NCBI GenBank assembly: GCA_046294845.1
Contig: JBKBNU010000001.1
Span: 1,612,001 to 1,676,000, forward strand
Origin: Micavibrio_C sp046294845
Lineage (GTDB): Bacteria; Pseudomonadota; Alphaproteobacteria; Micavibrionales; Micavibrionaceae
DNA length: 64,000 bases
Reading direction: 5' to 3'
Both the position numbers and the translations under genes were made by a program. Numbering within the stretch: the stretch's first letter is position 1; every line of letters begins with the position of its first letter. This document shows, piece after piece, positions 35,258-43,029 of the stretch. The notes beneath the pieces are model-generated. The model had not been told where the DNA came from. It was given only the letters and a program-made list of their open reading frames with translations, and did not search any database.

Positions 35258-37067
35258 AAGCCTGCTTATCCTGAACAGAACCTTCAAGCTCATAAACAAG
35301 AACCTGATCATTCTCGCGTGGTTTATAGGAAACCCGCGCCCCCTTCAGATGGGTTACTCCTGTCGTACTGATATAACCTGCAATCTTTCTAAATTCACCT
35401 TCCGCCGGAACAATCAACGCGGCATCTTTATCTGCCTTGCCCACACGTACCAACCGGAAACGCCACCCTTCAGCAAAAGATTTTTGCAACCATTCCAAAG
35501 TAAATGTTTGATCCGCCCACGCCGTACCCATGATCTCATTGGACAGCTTCTTGCGTTCAGCACGCTCGTCCCCCATCTGGATCTGGAAGACACGCTCCCG
35601 CCCGAAATCATAGGCAAATTTATCACAAAGCAACGCATTGTATGGGGGGCTATAAGTTGCGGCTATTAGCGTATTAAAGCGGTTGAACTCCAGCGTATAT
35701 TCTGTTTCCTCACCCAAGAGCTCGCCATAATATAGAGGTATGCCCTCCATACGGGCCTTCTTTAAAGCATTGAAGTTATTATCAGCCAGCATCACAGGTA
35801 TATTTTTGCTTTTCAGCAAGACACAAAGCTGCACCGACCAGTCGTGTGCCCCAGAGATGAGTACCCCGTCAGACTCTTCCGTTTGCAGCCTTAGCCTTTT
35901 TGCCAAAGGCCTGATCGTCAGGCTGTGCAGAATTACGCTGGAAAGCACAACACCAAACGCGATAGGAATGATCCGATGGGCATCAGAGAAACCTGACTGC
36001 ATCAGCAAAGGCGCCAACACCCCTGCCATCGCTGCACAAACAACCCCTCGCGGTGCAATCCAGCCGATCAGCAATATCTCACGCCAATTGAGTTTCGCTC
36101 CGATGCTTGATAGGGCCACGGTCAGAGGCCTTATGAAGACCAATAATACAACGATAAACAATACACCCCGCCAACTGATATTCATCAAGGCATTCATATC
36201 AAGACTGGCTGTAAGAAGCAGAAAAACCCCCGAAACAAGGAGGATGGTAATTGTTTCTTTGAAACGGTGAATTTCCTCAAGACTTGCCGTGTGAATATTG
36301 GCAAGTGTTATCCCCAATACCGTAACGGCAATCAGACCTGACTCGTGCAACATCCCGTTGCACATAAAAAAAAGCCCGAGCACAACCGAAAGCACAAAGG
36401 GTGCTTTCAGATATTCCGGCATATGCCCACGCGCGAATAAATAACGGATGGCATAACCAGACAAGACACTAATCGCCGAAACCAGCATGATTATAGCTGC
36501 TTTTTCATAGAAAAATGTCGGCTGCACTGGCCCGCGCGAGAGTGCATGGAAATATTCATAGGCTAAAATAGCAAAAATAATTCCGACGGGGTCATTTACG
36601 ATCCCTTCCCATTTCAAGACCGAACCCACTTTGGGATTTAAGCGCGCCTGGCGTAAAAGCGGCATAATGACTGTGGGGCCTGTGACAACCAGCATACCTC
36701 CCAGCACAATAGCCACAGGCCATGACAGCCCCCCTACATAATGACCGCCGGCACTAATCAGATACCAACCAAGCGGCGCTCCGACAAAGATAATCTGCCG
36801 TACCGCTGGTGAAGACTCTTTCAAGGCTTTGAAGCGTAAATGCAAGGCCCCTTCAAACAGGATGATCGCCACCGCTGCCGAGATCGCCGGACGCAGCAGA
36901 TCGCCCATCAATAAATCCGGCAACAGCAAGCCCATGCCAGGCCCGAGAATAAAACCAAAAGCCAGAAGGAAAAGAATTGCTGGAACGTGTAAGCGCCATG
37001 CAAGCCACTGCGCACCGACACTGGCAACGGCAATCAACGTGATCTGGAAAAAGAGCTGCTCATCCAT
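35256..37067 (-). CDS. Cation:proton antiporter (CPA family) with C-terminal RCK/TrkA-N-like domain
   Basis: A 603-residue membrane protein. Residues 5-390 form about 12 membrane helices with the CPA signature VVTGPTVIMPLLRQA and VLKWEGIVNDPVGIIFAIL, where the ND pair is the likely ion site, and GWIAPRGVVCAAMAGVL. Residues 395-510 look like a nucleotide-binding TrkA-N/RCK domain (GVLISGAHDWSVQLCVLL, MLADNNFNALKKA). The last 90 residues may be a small regulatory domain. It probably exchanges Na+ or K+ for protons in pH or salt balance; the ion cannot be told from sequence. It diverges from the dehydrogenase gene at 37232. Confidence 0.88.
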   Translation of the reverse strand: MDEQLFFQITLIAVASVGAQWLAWRLHVPAILFLLAFGFILGPGMGLLLPDLLMGDLLRPAISAAVAIILFEGALHLRFKALKESSPAVRQIIFVGAPLGWYLISAGGHYVGGLSWPVAIVLGGMLVVTGPTVIMPLLRQARLNPKVGSVLKWEGIVNDPVGIIFAILAYEYFHALSRGPVQPTFFYEKAAIIMLVSAISVLSGYAIRYLFARGHMPEYLKAPFVLSVVLGLFFMCNGMLHESGLIAVTVLGITLANIHTASLEEIHRFKETITILLVSGVFLLLTASLDMNALMNISWRGVLFIVVLLVFIRPLTVALSSIGAKLNWREILLIGWIAPRGVVCAAMAGVLAPLLMQSGFSDAHRIIPIAFGVVLSSVILHSLTIRPLAKRLRLQTEESDGVLISGAHDWSVQLCVLLKSKNIPVMLADNNFNALKKARMEGIPLYYGELLGEETEYTLEFNRFNTLIAATYSPPYNALLCDKFAYDFGRERVFQIQMGDERAERKKLSNEIMGTAWADQTFTLEWLQKSFAEGWRFRLVRVGKADKDAALIVPAEGEFRKIAGYISTTGVTHLKGARVSYKPRENDQVLVYELEGSVQDKQA

Positions 37068-37231
37068 GGTGCAGTGCCAAACTTTCTGAAATCATCATTC
37101 TTTTACAAAGGGATAGAATGGACGGATTTGGACAACATGGCAACACTGCCCCTTTTTGTGGAATTGACAGCATTTATGCCTATCGCTAGCGTACCAACAA
37201 CCACATAAACAGGTACTCAGGGAATTTAAAA

Positions 37232-38452
37232 ATGATGTCCGCTCCTCACTCATCCTCAGCATCTTCAGATAAATCAGCCGCTTTCGCCGCCGAATTATCC
37301 CACATGAAAAAGTCTTTCGAAAGCATGGAACCCGAACTTGCAGAGACAGTGAAAGACACAGAACTGGGCGTTGAAGGATACGTTGTCGTCTGGAATACTG
37401 GCATCAGTGTCGGAGGCCCGCTGGAGCGCAGTGGTAAAGGCGGCACAAGAACAACCCCCACACTTTCTCTCGATGAAGTCAAAATGCTTGCCCGTACAAT
37501 GGCCCTTAAAAATGCCGCTGCCGGACTTCCCCTTGGCGGTGCCAAATCGGGTCTGAAAGCTGATCCGAATGCCCCCGATTTCGAGAAGAAATACCGCCGC
37601 TTCGTCAGTCTGTGCAAACCGTTCCTGCATGAAAATGGCGGCATCTTTGGCGGTTTTGGTTTTGATATCGGATCCAAGCCCGTCCATGCGCTTTGGGCCT
37701 GTGATGAACTCCAGTCAACACGCTCTTTTACAGGTAAGCCTCTGGATATGGGGGGAACCGATTATGACCGTGAAGGTATTGCGGGCTTGGGCGTTGCCGT
37801 TGCCGCCGCAACCACATTGGCGGTATTCAATGTTCCCACCCAAGGAGCAACTTTCAGCATACAGGGCATGGGAGCGATGGGCGCTGCCGTCTTGCGCTAT
37901 TTCACTGAAACCGGAGCTATCCTGAAATCTCTGGGTGATCCGAAATATGGCGGCACATGGTTGCTTAAAAGCGCCCCTTCAGCCGAACTTTTAAAGGCTT
38001 TGATCATTCAGGATACAGAAAGGGCAAAAGCTTTGCTCGAGACGGAAGCCTCAAAGGTATCTGCCGATACACAAGATGCCCTCTATCAGAATGTTGATGT
38101 TCTCTTCCCCTGTGCGGTACAGAACGTCATATCGATAGATAATTGTGACCGCATCAAAGCCCGTTTTATCTCCGAAGGGGCCAACGGCCCCTCCTCGGAA
38201 GCCGCCAAAACCCGCCTCCATGAGCGCGGGATCAGACTTGTCCCTGACTTCATCGCCAACCCGGGCGGGATTATTGCTGCCTTTGTCGAACTGACCTCCA
38301 CAGGACAGAACAAAGCCGAAGAGGCAAAAAGCCTGACCCGCACCAAAATTGCAGAAAATGTACGCAGGATGTGGGGATTAGTAGAAGAATACCAGACAGA
38401 ACCGCAAAATGCCGGCCTTTACATGGCTCTGAGCGCAATTGGAATAAAATAA
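37232..38452 (+). CDS. Glu/Leu/Phe/Val dehydrogenase family protein
   Basis: A 406-residue NAD(P)-dependent amino-acid dehydrogenase, most likely glutamate dehydrogenase. The catalytic Lys lies in LPLGGAKSGLKADP. The N-terminal domain has EKKYRRFVSLCKPFL, the Rossmann domain IQGMGAMGAAVLRYF, and the end of the cleft GANGPSSEAAKTRL and NPGGIIAAFVEL. Two ATGs (37232, 37235) are possible. It would link 2-oxoglutarate and glutamate; the substrate is not certain from motifs alone. Confidence 0.88.
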   Translation: MMSAPHSSSASSDKSAAFAAELSHMKKSFESMEPELAETVKDTELGVEGYVVVWNTGISVGGPLERSGKGGTRTTPTLSLDEVKMLARTMALKNAAAGLPLGGAKSGLKADPNAPDFEKKYRRFVSLCKPFLHENGGIFGGFGFDIGSKPVHALWACDELQSTRSFTGKPLDMGGTDYDREGIAGLGVAVAAATTLAVFNVPTQGATFSIQGMGAMGAAVLRYFTETGAILKSLGDPKYGGTWLLKSAPSAELLKALIIQDTERAKALLETEASKVSADTQDALYQNVDVLFPCAVQNVISIDNCDRIKARFISEGANGPSSEAAKTRLHERGIRLVPDFIANPGGIIAAFVELTSTGQNKAEEAKSLTRTKIAENVRRMWGLVEEYQTEPQNAGLYMALSAIGIK

Positions 38453-38476
38453 CAATAAAATCAAATTATTATTTTA

Positions 38477-38503
38477 TTTTCTTAATCTAGAACATTAAGA
38501 AAA
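38477..38503. repeat. AT-rich perfect inverted repeat downstream of the dehydrogenase gene
   Basis: Arms TTTTCTTAAT and ATTAAGAAAA around CTAGAAC, with TTTT following. It may add to termination or act as a protein-binding site. The 204-base gap 38453-38656 otherwise holds only the terminator-like hairpin at 38532-38550 and AT-rich sequence. Confidence 0.45.
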
Positions 38504-38531
38504 TTTTGATGACCCATGACTAAAAAACACC

Positions 38532-38550
38532 ACCCAAAGAATGGGTTTTT
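38532..38550 (+). terminator. Short terminator-like hairpin
   Basis: Arms ACCCA and TGGGT around AAGAA, followed by TTTTATAAAC. The stem is short, but the U-run is clear. It lies 80 bases after the dehydrogenase stop. Confidence 0.5.
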
Positions 38551-38656
38551 ATAAACTAAATCATATAGATAATTCTAATTTATAGCACCCCGATAAATAT
38601 TATGTTATACATTTCGGCCTATAATATGATCTGAAACGGATAATTTATTATTTGAT

Positions 38657-39211
38657 ATGAAGACATTACCCAAGGATATCACCGAGAGTAAGGCGATGAA
38701 AATCAGCCATATCATCGACCATTTGGTTGATGCGCTCGGGGGTGAATCCGGCTGCACGGTCCGCCGCGCCGTCATTCTGGCCGACATAGATGAAAACCCG
38801 GGAACCACCCAGACCGAGATTATTAACCGCCTGAAAGCCGATAAATCCACCCTCAACCGTGACATCGAATGGCTTTATGACTATGGCTGCATCAGACGTA
38901 CACCCGGGCTGGATGGCCGTGAGGTCAGGCTCCAAATTGAAGGTTATGCCAAGAAAAACCTAGATTTTGCACTGGATTATTTTGATTTTTCACATAAGAG
39001 CTTGAAAAACTTCCTTATTCAGTTTATAAACCTGTTCGGTGAGCATAAGCCCACTTTGCGCGATGTTAAGATCGTTGCCGTGGCTGCGAACCAAAACAAG
39101 TCCTCAAGACAGGACATTTTGAGAAATTTATACGGAGGTTCGGTCACGACGGAAAATCGTGCCCTTAACAACCTTCTGGACATGGGACTGCTTTTAAAGG
39201 ATAGCGACTAA
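38657..39211 (+). CDS. Winged-helix DNA-binding protein
   Basis: A 184-residue protein. Residues 35-95 form a winged helix of MarR-like type: VRRAVILADIDENPGTTQTEIINRLKADKSTLNRDIEWLY then the wing GCIRRTPGLDGREVRLQIE. Residues 135-180 may form a second similar domain (KSSRQDILRNLYGGSVTTENRALNNLLDMGLL). It has no visible ligand domain or signal. It is followed one base later by a Gly-rich small gene, probably co-transcribed. Its targets are unknown; it may control its own operon or phage/plasmid-type functions. Confidence 0.75.
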   Translation: MKTLPKDITESKAMKISHIIDHLVDALGGESGCTVRRAVILADIDENPGTTQTEIINRLKADKSTLNRDIEWLYDYGCIRRTPGLDGREVRLQIEGYAKKNLDFALDYFDFSHKSLKNFLIQFINLFGEHKPTLRDVKIVAVAANQNKSSRQDILRNLYGGSVTTENRALNNLLDMGLLLKDSD

Positions 39212-39212
39212 T

Positions 39213-39443
39213 ATGGCTTTTGGATTTGGCGGCGGCGGCGGTGAAGGCGGCGGAGGAAGTTCAGCTTCTACCGGCACCATCAGCGTCAGTGCTGTTGTAT
39301 CTGCCTGTATCGCGGCAGTTTCCTTGGGTGCGAGCGCTGCGCCCGCTGCCACTTTAGCCCCTGCGCCATCAAGCTTCGATGTCGCACCGGTTTCACAAGG
39401 CACAGAAGTTACAATTGCCGCTCCTGCGCAGCCTTCTATCTAG
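39213..39443 (+). CDS. Small glycine-rich protein of unknown function
   Basis: A 76-residue ORF. It begins MAFGFGGGGGEGGGGSSAS, then has one hydrophobic stretch (ISVSAVVSACIAAVSLGASAAP) and an Ala/Pro/Val-rich tail. AAGGA lies about 11 bases before the ATG. It follows the winged-helix stop by one base. The short Gly-rich head and single helix could make it a small membrane or exported peptide. I do not recognise a family, and a chance ORF is not excluded, though the operon-like spacing favours a real gene. Confidence 0.5.
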   Translation: MAFGFGGGGGEGGGGSSASTGTISVSAVVSACIAAVSLGASAAPAATLAPAPSSFDVAPVSQGTEVTIAAPAQPSI

Positions 39444-39478
39444 CCTTTCATAATCCAATCTGCGCTTGTCTAACGCGG

Positions 39479-39509
39479 GGCCACTGTTATAGTGGCCTTA
39501 GTTATTTTT
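39479..39509 (+). terminator. Hairpin upstream of fba
   Basis: Perfect arms GGCCACT and AGTGGCC with loop GTTAT, followed by the T-rich TTAGTTATTTTTA, 25 bases before the fba ATG. It could end the preceding operon or act as an attenuator in the fba leader. Confidence 0.55.
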
Positions 39510-39533
39510 ATGGTCGCAGGAGAGATTACCAAC

Positions 39534-40628
39534 ATGGCACAACATTCCCTTAAACCCGGCGTCGTTACAGGTCAGGAATACCTGACACTGGTTCAGGCTT
39601 GTAAAGAAGGCAAATACGCCCTGCCAGCCGTGAATGTTGTCAGCACCAATTCCATCAATGCTGTTTTGGAAGCGGCTGCCAAAAACAAGGCCGATGTCAT
39701 TATCCAGCTTTCAAATGGCGGTGCCGAGTTTTATGCCGGCAAAGGGATGCCTGATAGTTTTCAGGCCAAAGTTCTGGGCGCCGTATCTGCCGCCAAACAT
39801 GTTCACCTGTTGGCAGAGCATTATGGTGTTTGCGTTGTTCTTCACACAGACCACGCCAACAAGAAACTGATCCCGTGGGTTGAAGCCATGCTCGATCACG
39901 GCGAGGCCTTCTACAAAGAAACAGGCCGTCCCTTGTTTACATCGCATATGATCGACCTGTCGGAAGAGGATATTGATTTTAACCTGTCCGAATGTGCCCG
40001 CCTGCTTAAGCGTATGGCCAAAATCGACATGAGCATTGAAATTGAACTGGGATGCACTGGTGGTGAAGAAGACGGCGTTGGCTCAGACGACATCGACAAC
40101 GCCAAACTCTATACCCAGCCGGAAGATGTTCTGAAAGCCTATGATCTGTTGAAGCCGCTCGGCCATTTCTCCGTAGCCGCATCATTCGGCAATGTTCATG
40201 GCGTTTATAAACCCGGTAACGTCAAACTGCGTCCGGAAATTCTGAAAAACTCGCAAGATCTCGTGCAGAAAACGCACAGCACTGACCTCAACCCGCTGGA
40301 TCTCGTATTCCATGGCGGATCGGGTTCCGACAAAGGCCAGATTGCCGAATCTCTTGGTTATGGTGTCTTCAAAATGAACATAGACACCGATACGCAGTTT
40401 GCGTTCTCGGAGCCTGTCGGCAAATTCGTTGAAGCCAACGCCAAAGCCTTCAAATACCAGATCGACCCTGAAGACGGCACACCCTATAAAAAACTTTATG
40501 ACCCACGTAAGTGGCTGAGGCTGGCTGAAGAAGGTGTTGTGACCCGTCTGGGTGAAGCGTTCGCCGATCTGCGCTCTGCAGACAAAAGCCTTGCCTGCCG
40601 CGATTGCTCGCAATCAAAGTGTGCCTAA
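39534..40628 (+). CDS. fba: Fructose-bisphosphate aldolase, class II
   Basis: A 364-residue zinc enzyme of glycolysis and gluconeogenesis, of the longer FbaA type. Zinc and active-site motifs include VVLHTDHANKKL, the ELGCTGGEEDGV loop, the His of FGNVHGVYKPG, VFHGGSGSDKGQI and KMNIDTDTQF. The frame opens 14 codons earlier, but the ATG at 39534 follows GGAGAG and matches the family's N-terminus. With gap, tkt and the dehydrogenase nearby it forms a central-carbon stretch. Confidence 0.96.
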   Translation: MAQHSLKPGVVTGQEYLTLVQACKEGKYALPAVNVVSTNSINAVLEAAAKNKADVIIQLSNGGAEFYAGKGMPDSFQAKVLGAVSAAKHVHLLAEHYGVCVVLHTDHANKKLIPWVEAMLDHGEAFYKETGRPLFTSHMIDLSEEDIDFNLSECARLLKRMAKIDMSIEIELGCTGGEEDGVGSDDIDNAKLYTQPEDVLKAYDLLKPLGHFSVAASFGNVHGVYKPGNVKLRPEILKNSQDLVQKTHSTDLNPLDLVFHGGSGSDKGQIAESLGYGVFKMNIDTDTQFAFSEPVGKFVEANAKAFKYQIDPEDGTPYKKLYDPRKWLRLAEEGVVTRLGEAFADLRSADKSLACRDCSQSKCA

Positions 40629-40683
40629 TATTCAAAGCCTACAAACGTTATCAGAATTCCATAAATTGAAGGGAAAATATTAA

Positions 40684-41601
40684 ATGGAAGTCACGATTAT
40701 CATTTTCGCCTTTGTGGCGCTCGTTCTTATCTTCAAGGGCGTCATTGTCGTGCCACAAGGTATGGAATACACAGTTGAGCGTTTTGGCCGCTATACCATG
40801 ACATTGAAACCGGGCCTCAGCTTTATCTGGCCTGTTGTTGATGCCATCGGTTCCAAAATGAATATGATGGAAACAGTTTTGGATGTTCCTTCACAGGAAG
40901 TCATTACAAAAGATAACGCCCTCGTTCAGGTCGATGGTGTTGTTTTCTATCAGATCATGCACGCAGCCAAAGCCGCCTACGAAGTACGTCATCTGGAACA
41001 CGCCATTTTGAACCTGACCATGACCAACCTGCGTACGGTTATGGGTTCGATGGATCTTGATGAGTTGCTCTCTGAGCGTGATCAAATCAATGCACGCCTG
41101 CTGGGGATTGTTGATGAGGCTACAGCCCCTTGGGGTATCAAGGTTACCCGTATCGAGATCAAGGATATCAGCCCGCCGCGTGATCTGGTTGACTCGATGG
41201 CCCGCCAGATGAAAGCTGAACGTGAAAAGCGGGCGGTTATTCTGGAAGCACAAGGTTTGAGAGAAGCCGCCATTCTGAAAGCCGAAGGTGAAAAACAAGC
41301 CGCTGTTCTTGAAGCCGAAGGCCGTAAGGAAGCCGCTTTCCGCGATGCCGAAGCCCGTGAACGTTCTGCCGAAGCCGAAGCGAATGCCACAACATCTGTT
41401 TCAACAGCTATTGCCAACGGTAACACCCAGGCGGTTAATTACTTCGTAGCCTTAAAATATGTAGAAGCATTAGGCCAATTCGCCCATTCACCAAACCAGA
41501 AAGTCATTTTTATGCCACTTGATTCAAGCAGCGTGATGGGCTCGATTGGTGGTATCAGCGAACTGGTCCATGATGCTTTGGGCAAAATTGCTTCCAAATA
41601 A
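40684..41601 (+). CDS. qmcA: SPFH/stomatin family membrane protein (QmcA-like)
   Basis: A 305-residue membrane scaffold protein. An N-terminal membrane helix (IIIFAFVALVLIFKGVIVV) leads to the SPFH domain (VPQGMEYTVERFGRYTMTLKPG, SQEVITKDNALVQVDGVVF, PWGIKVTRIEIKDI). A coiled-coil region rich in E-A-E-K repeats (about residues 175-240) follows. Such proteins form large rings that organise membrane domains and control FtsH-type proteases. It is 15 bases before its usual partner NfeD. Confidence 0.93.
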   Translation: MEVTIIIFAFVALVLIFKGVIVVPQGMEYTVERFGRYTMTLKPGLSFIWPVVDAIGSKMNMMETVLDVPSQEVITKDNALVQVDGVVFYQIMHAAKAAYEVRHLEHAILNLTMTNLRTVMGSMDLDELLSERDQINARLLGIVDEATAPWGIKVTRIEIKDISPPRDLVDSMARQMKAEREKRAVILEAQGLREAAILKAEGEKQAAVLEAEGRKEAAFRDAEARERSAEAEANATTSVSTAIANGNTQAVNYFVALKYVEALGQFAHSPNQKVIFMPLDSSSVMGSIGGISELVHDALGKIASK

Positions 41602-41616
41602 GGATAAGGGAAAAAG

Positions 41617-42063
41617 ATGGAATTTTTATCTGAACTGACCCTCTGGCATTGGCTCATTCTGGGTGGCGCCCTCATGATTGTCGAGGTCGTGATCCCCAGC
41701 ACTTTTTTCCTGTGGCCGGGGATTGCTGCCGTAATAACCGGCATTCTGAAAATGATTATTCCCACCTTATCAGGCATAGCCTGTGTCGGGATATGGGCCG
41801 TACTGTCGCTGGTTTGCGTTGTCGCGTGGGTTATGTACCGCAAGAAAAATCCGGCCCCCAAGCCGGAAAGTACCCTGAACCAGCGTGGCACCCAATATCT
41901 GGGCCAGACCTTTACACTTACTAAGCCGCTTGAAAATGGCAAAGGCGAGATCAAGGCTGGCGATACGGTATGGCTGGTGACAGGCTCCGATACCTTGCCC
42001 GCTGGCGCGCTGGTGAAGGTTTCAGGGGCGGATGGCAGCCTGCTAAAAGTTGAAAAAGCATAG
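41617..42063 (+). CDS. NfeD family membrane protein
   Basis: A 148-residue protein with three membrane helices (LTLWHWLILGGALMIVEVV, FFLWPGIAAVITGILKMI, GIWAVLSLVCVVAWVMY) and a C-terminal OB fold (from about residue 88, LNQRGTQYLGQTF to GSLLKVEKA). NfeD partners stomatin-type proteins, and here it directly follows the SPFH gene. A stem at 42102-42123 (GGCTTTTT / AAAAAGCT) lies between it and rpmE. Confidence 0.9.
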   Translation: MEFLSELTLWHWLILGGALMIVEVVIPSTFFLWPGIAAVITGILKMIIPTLSGIACVGIWAVLSLVCVVAWVMYRKKNPAPKPESTLNQRGTQYLGQTFTLTKPLENGKGEIKAGDTVWLVTGSDTLPAGALVKVSGADGSLLKVEKA

Positions 42064-42178
42064 GAAAATCAGTACATTCAGCTCCCCAACCGCTTTTTTT
42101 CAGGCTTTTTGAAGAAAAAGCTTGAAATCAGGGGGGTTTAACGATAGAAAATCCCGTCTGAATACAGGAGTTTAGGCC

Positions 42179-42439
42179 ATGAAAGCCGCAAAAGAAAAAG
42201 ACCATCCCGATTATCACGCAATCAAAGTCGTAATGACCGATGGCACAGAATATGAGACCCGTAGCTGCTGGGGTAAAGAAGGCGATGTTATGCGCCTCGA
42301 TATCGACCCTAAGAACCATCCTGCATGGCAAGGTGGCGCTCAGAAGGTTGTCGAAAAGCAACAGCTCAAGAAATTCGAAGGCCGTTTCGGTTCCTTCCTG
42401 TCAGGTGGCATGGGCGAAGACGAAAAAGCTTCCAAATAA
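42179..42439 (+). CDS. rpmE: 50S ribosomal protein L31
   Basis: An 86-residue ribosomal protein. The pattern HPDYHAIKVVMTDGTEYETRS, WGKEGD and LDIDPKNHPAWQGG is that of alphaproteobacterial L31. The zinc-binding cysteines of the E. coli form are missing, leaving one Cys in RSCWGKE, so it is a C-minus, zinc-independent type. The tail after RFGSFLSGG is longer and acidic. CAGGAG lies 8-9 bases before the ATG, and a strong terminator follows. Confidence 0.92.
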   Translation: MKAAKEKDHPDYHAIKVVMTDGTEYETRSCWGKEGDVMRLDIDPKNHPAWQGGAQKVVEKQQLKKFEGRFGSFLSGGMGEDEKASK

Positions 42440-42461
42440 GCCTCCTTCATTCCGCATATCA

Positions 42462-42488
42462 AAAACGCCCTCTAGAGGGCGTTTTTTA
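42462..42488. terminator. Terminator after rpmE
   Basis: AAAACGCCCTC and GAGGGCGTTTT arms meet at TA, a nearly loop-free perfect palindrome, followed by TTTTTTATT on the plus strand and A-rich on the other side. It works for rpmE and perhaps for the convergent gene at 42542. Confidence 0.85.
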
Positions 42489-42541
42489 TTGGCTTTTTCT
42501 AGCTAAATTAAGTTTTATATATGTAAGGTAACATAATCAGG

Positions 42542-43018
42542 TTAATCCGGACTAATTTGAAACCCCCTAGCTCGCGTATATGCCTTGGAAGGGTTATCTT
42601 CATTTATAGATTCAAAACCGCATCTCCCTACCGTGTAATTGCCACCCCAATTTTCACTTTTATTGCTATGGATTAGATATTTATTATCATCCAAAAAATC
42701 CATTCCTAAAACAGATTTTGAAGAATGATAGATTTTAATCTCGTTTACAGGTTCACCTTTATATAACTCCAGCACCCTGAATTCTGTAACTGTAGGATAC
42801 CCTACCCAAATATCAATAAACTCATTAGTCGATTGATTACCGTTAGACCCCAGCTTTTCTTTTATTTTTTCCACTTCTTCATTCAACAAGGATGAATATA
42901 GAGCCTCTCCTTTGAACACCATCTCATAATCCGATATCTCAGGAGGATCACATCGTGACATCGCATGTGCCGTGTCTATTATTAAAACAAACACGATCAA
43001 TAGCATGACAAAACGCAT
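42542..43018 (-). CDS. Exported protein with TIMP/NTR-like pattern
   Basis: A 158-residue protein with a signal peptide (MRFVMLLIVFVLIIDTAHA). The mature part follows the NTR/TIMP-like layout: an early Cys (SRCDPPE), YEMVFKGEALYS, then EFRVLELYKGEPVNEIKIYHS, a YLIH strand, and a late Cys in VGRCGFES. Two cysteines may form a disulfide. Such small beta-barrels are common in bacteria with unknown function. The region is AT-richer than its neighbours. The gene lies 11 bases downstream of the valS stop. Confidence 0.7.
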   Translation of the reverse strand: MRFVMLLIVFVLIIDTAHAMSRCDPPEISDYEMVFKGEALYSSLLNEEVEKIKEKLGSNGNQSTNEFIDIWVGYPTVTEFRVLELYKGEPVNEIKIYHSSKSVLGMDFLDDNKYLIHSNKSENWGGNYTVGRCGFESINEDNPSKAYTRARGFQISPD

Positions 43019-43029
43019 ACAGGTTATCC

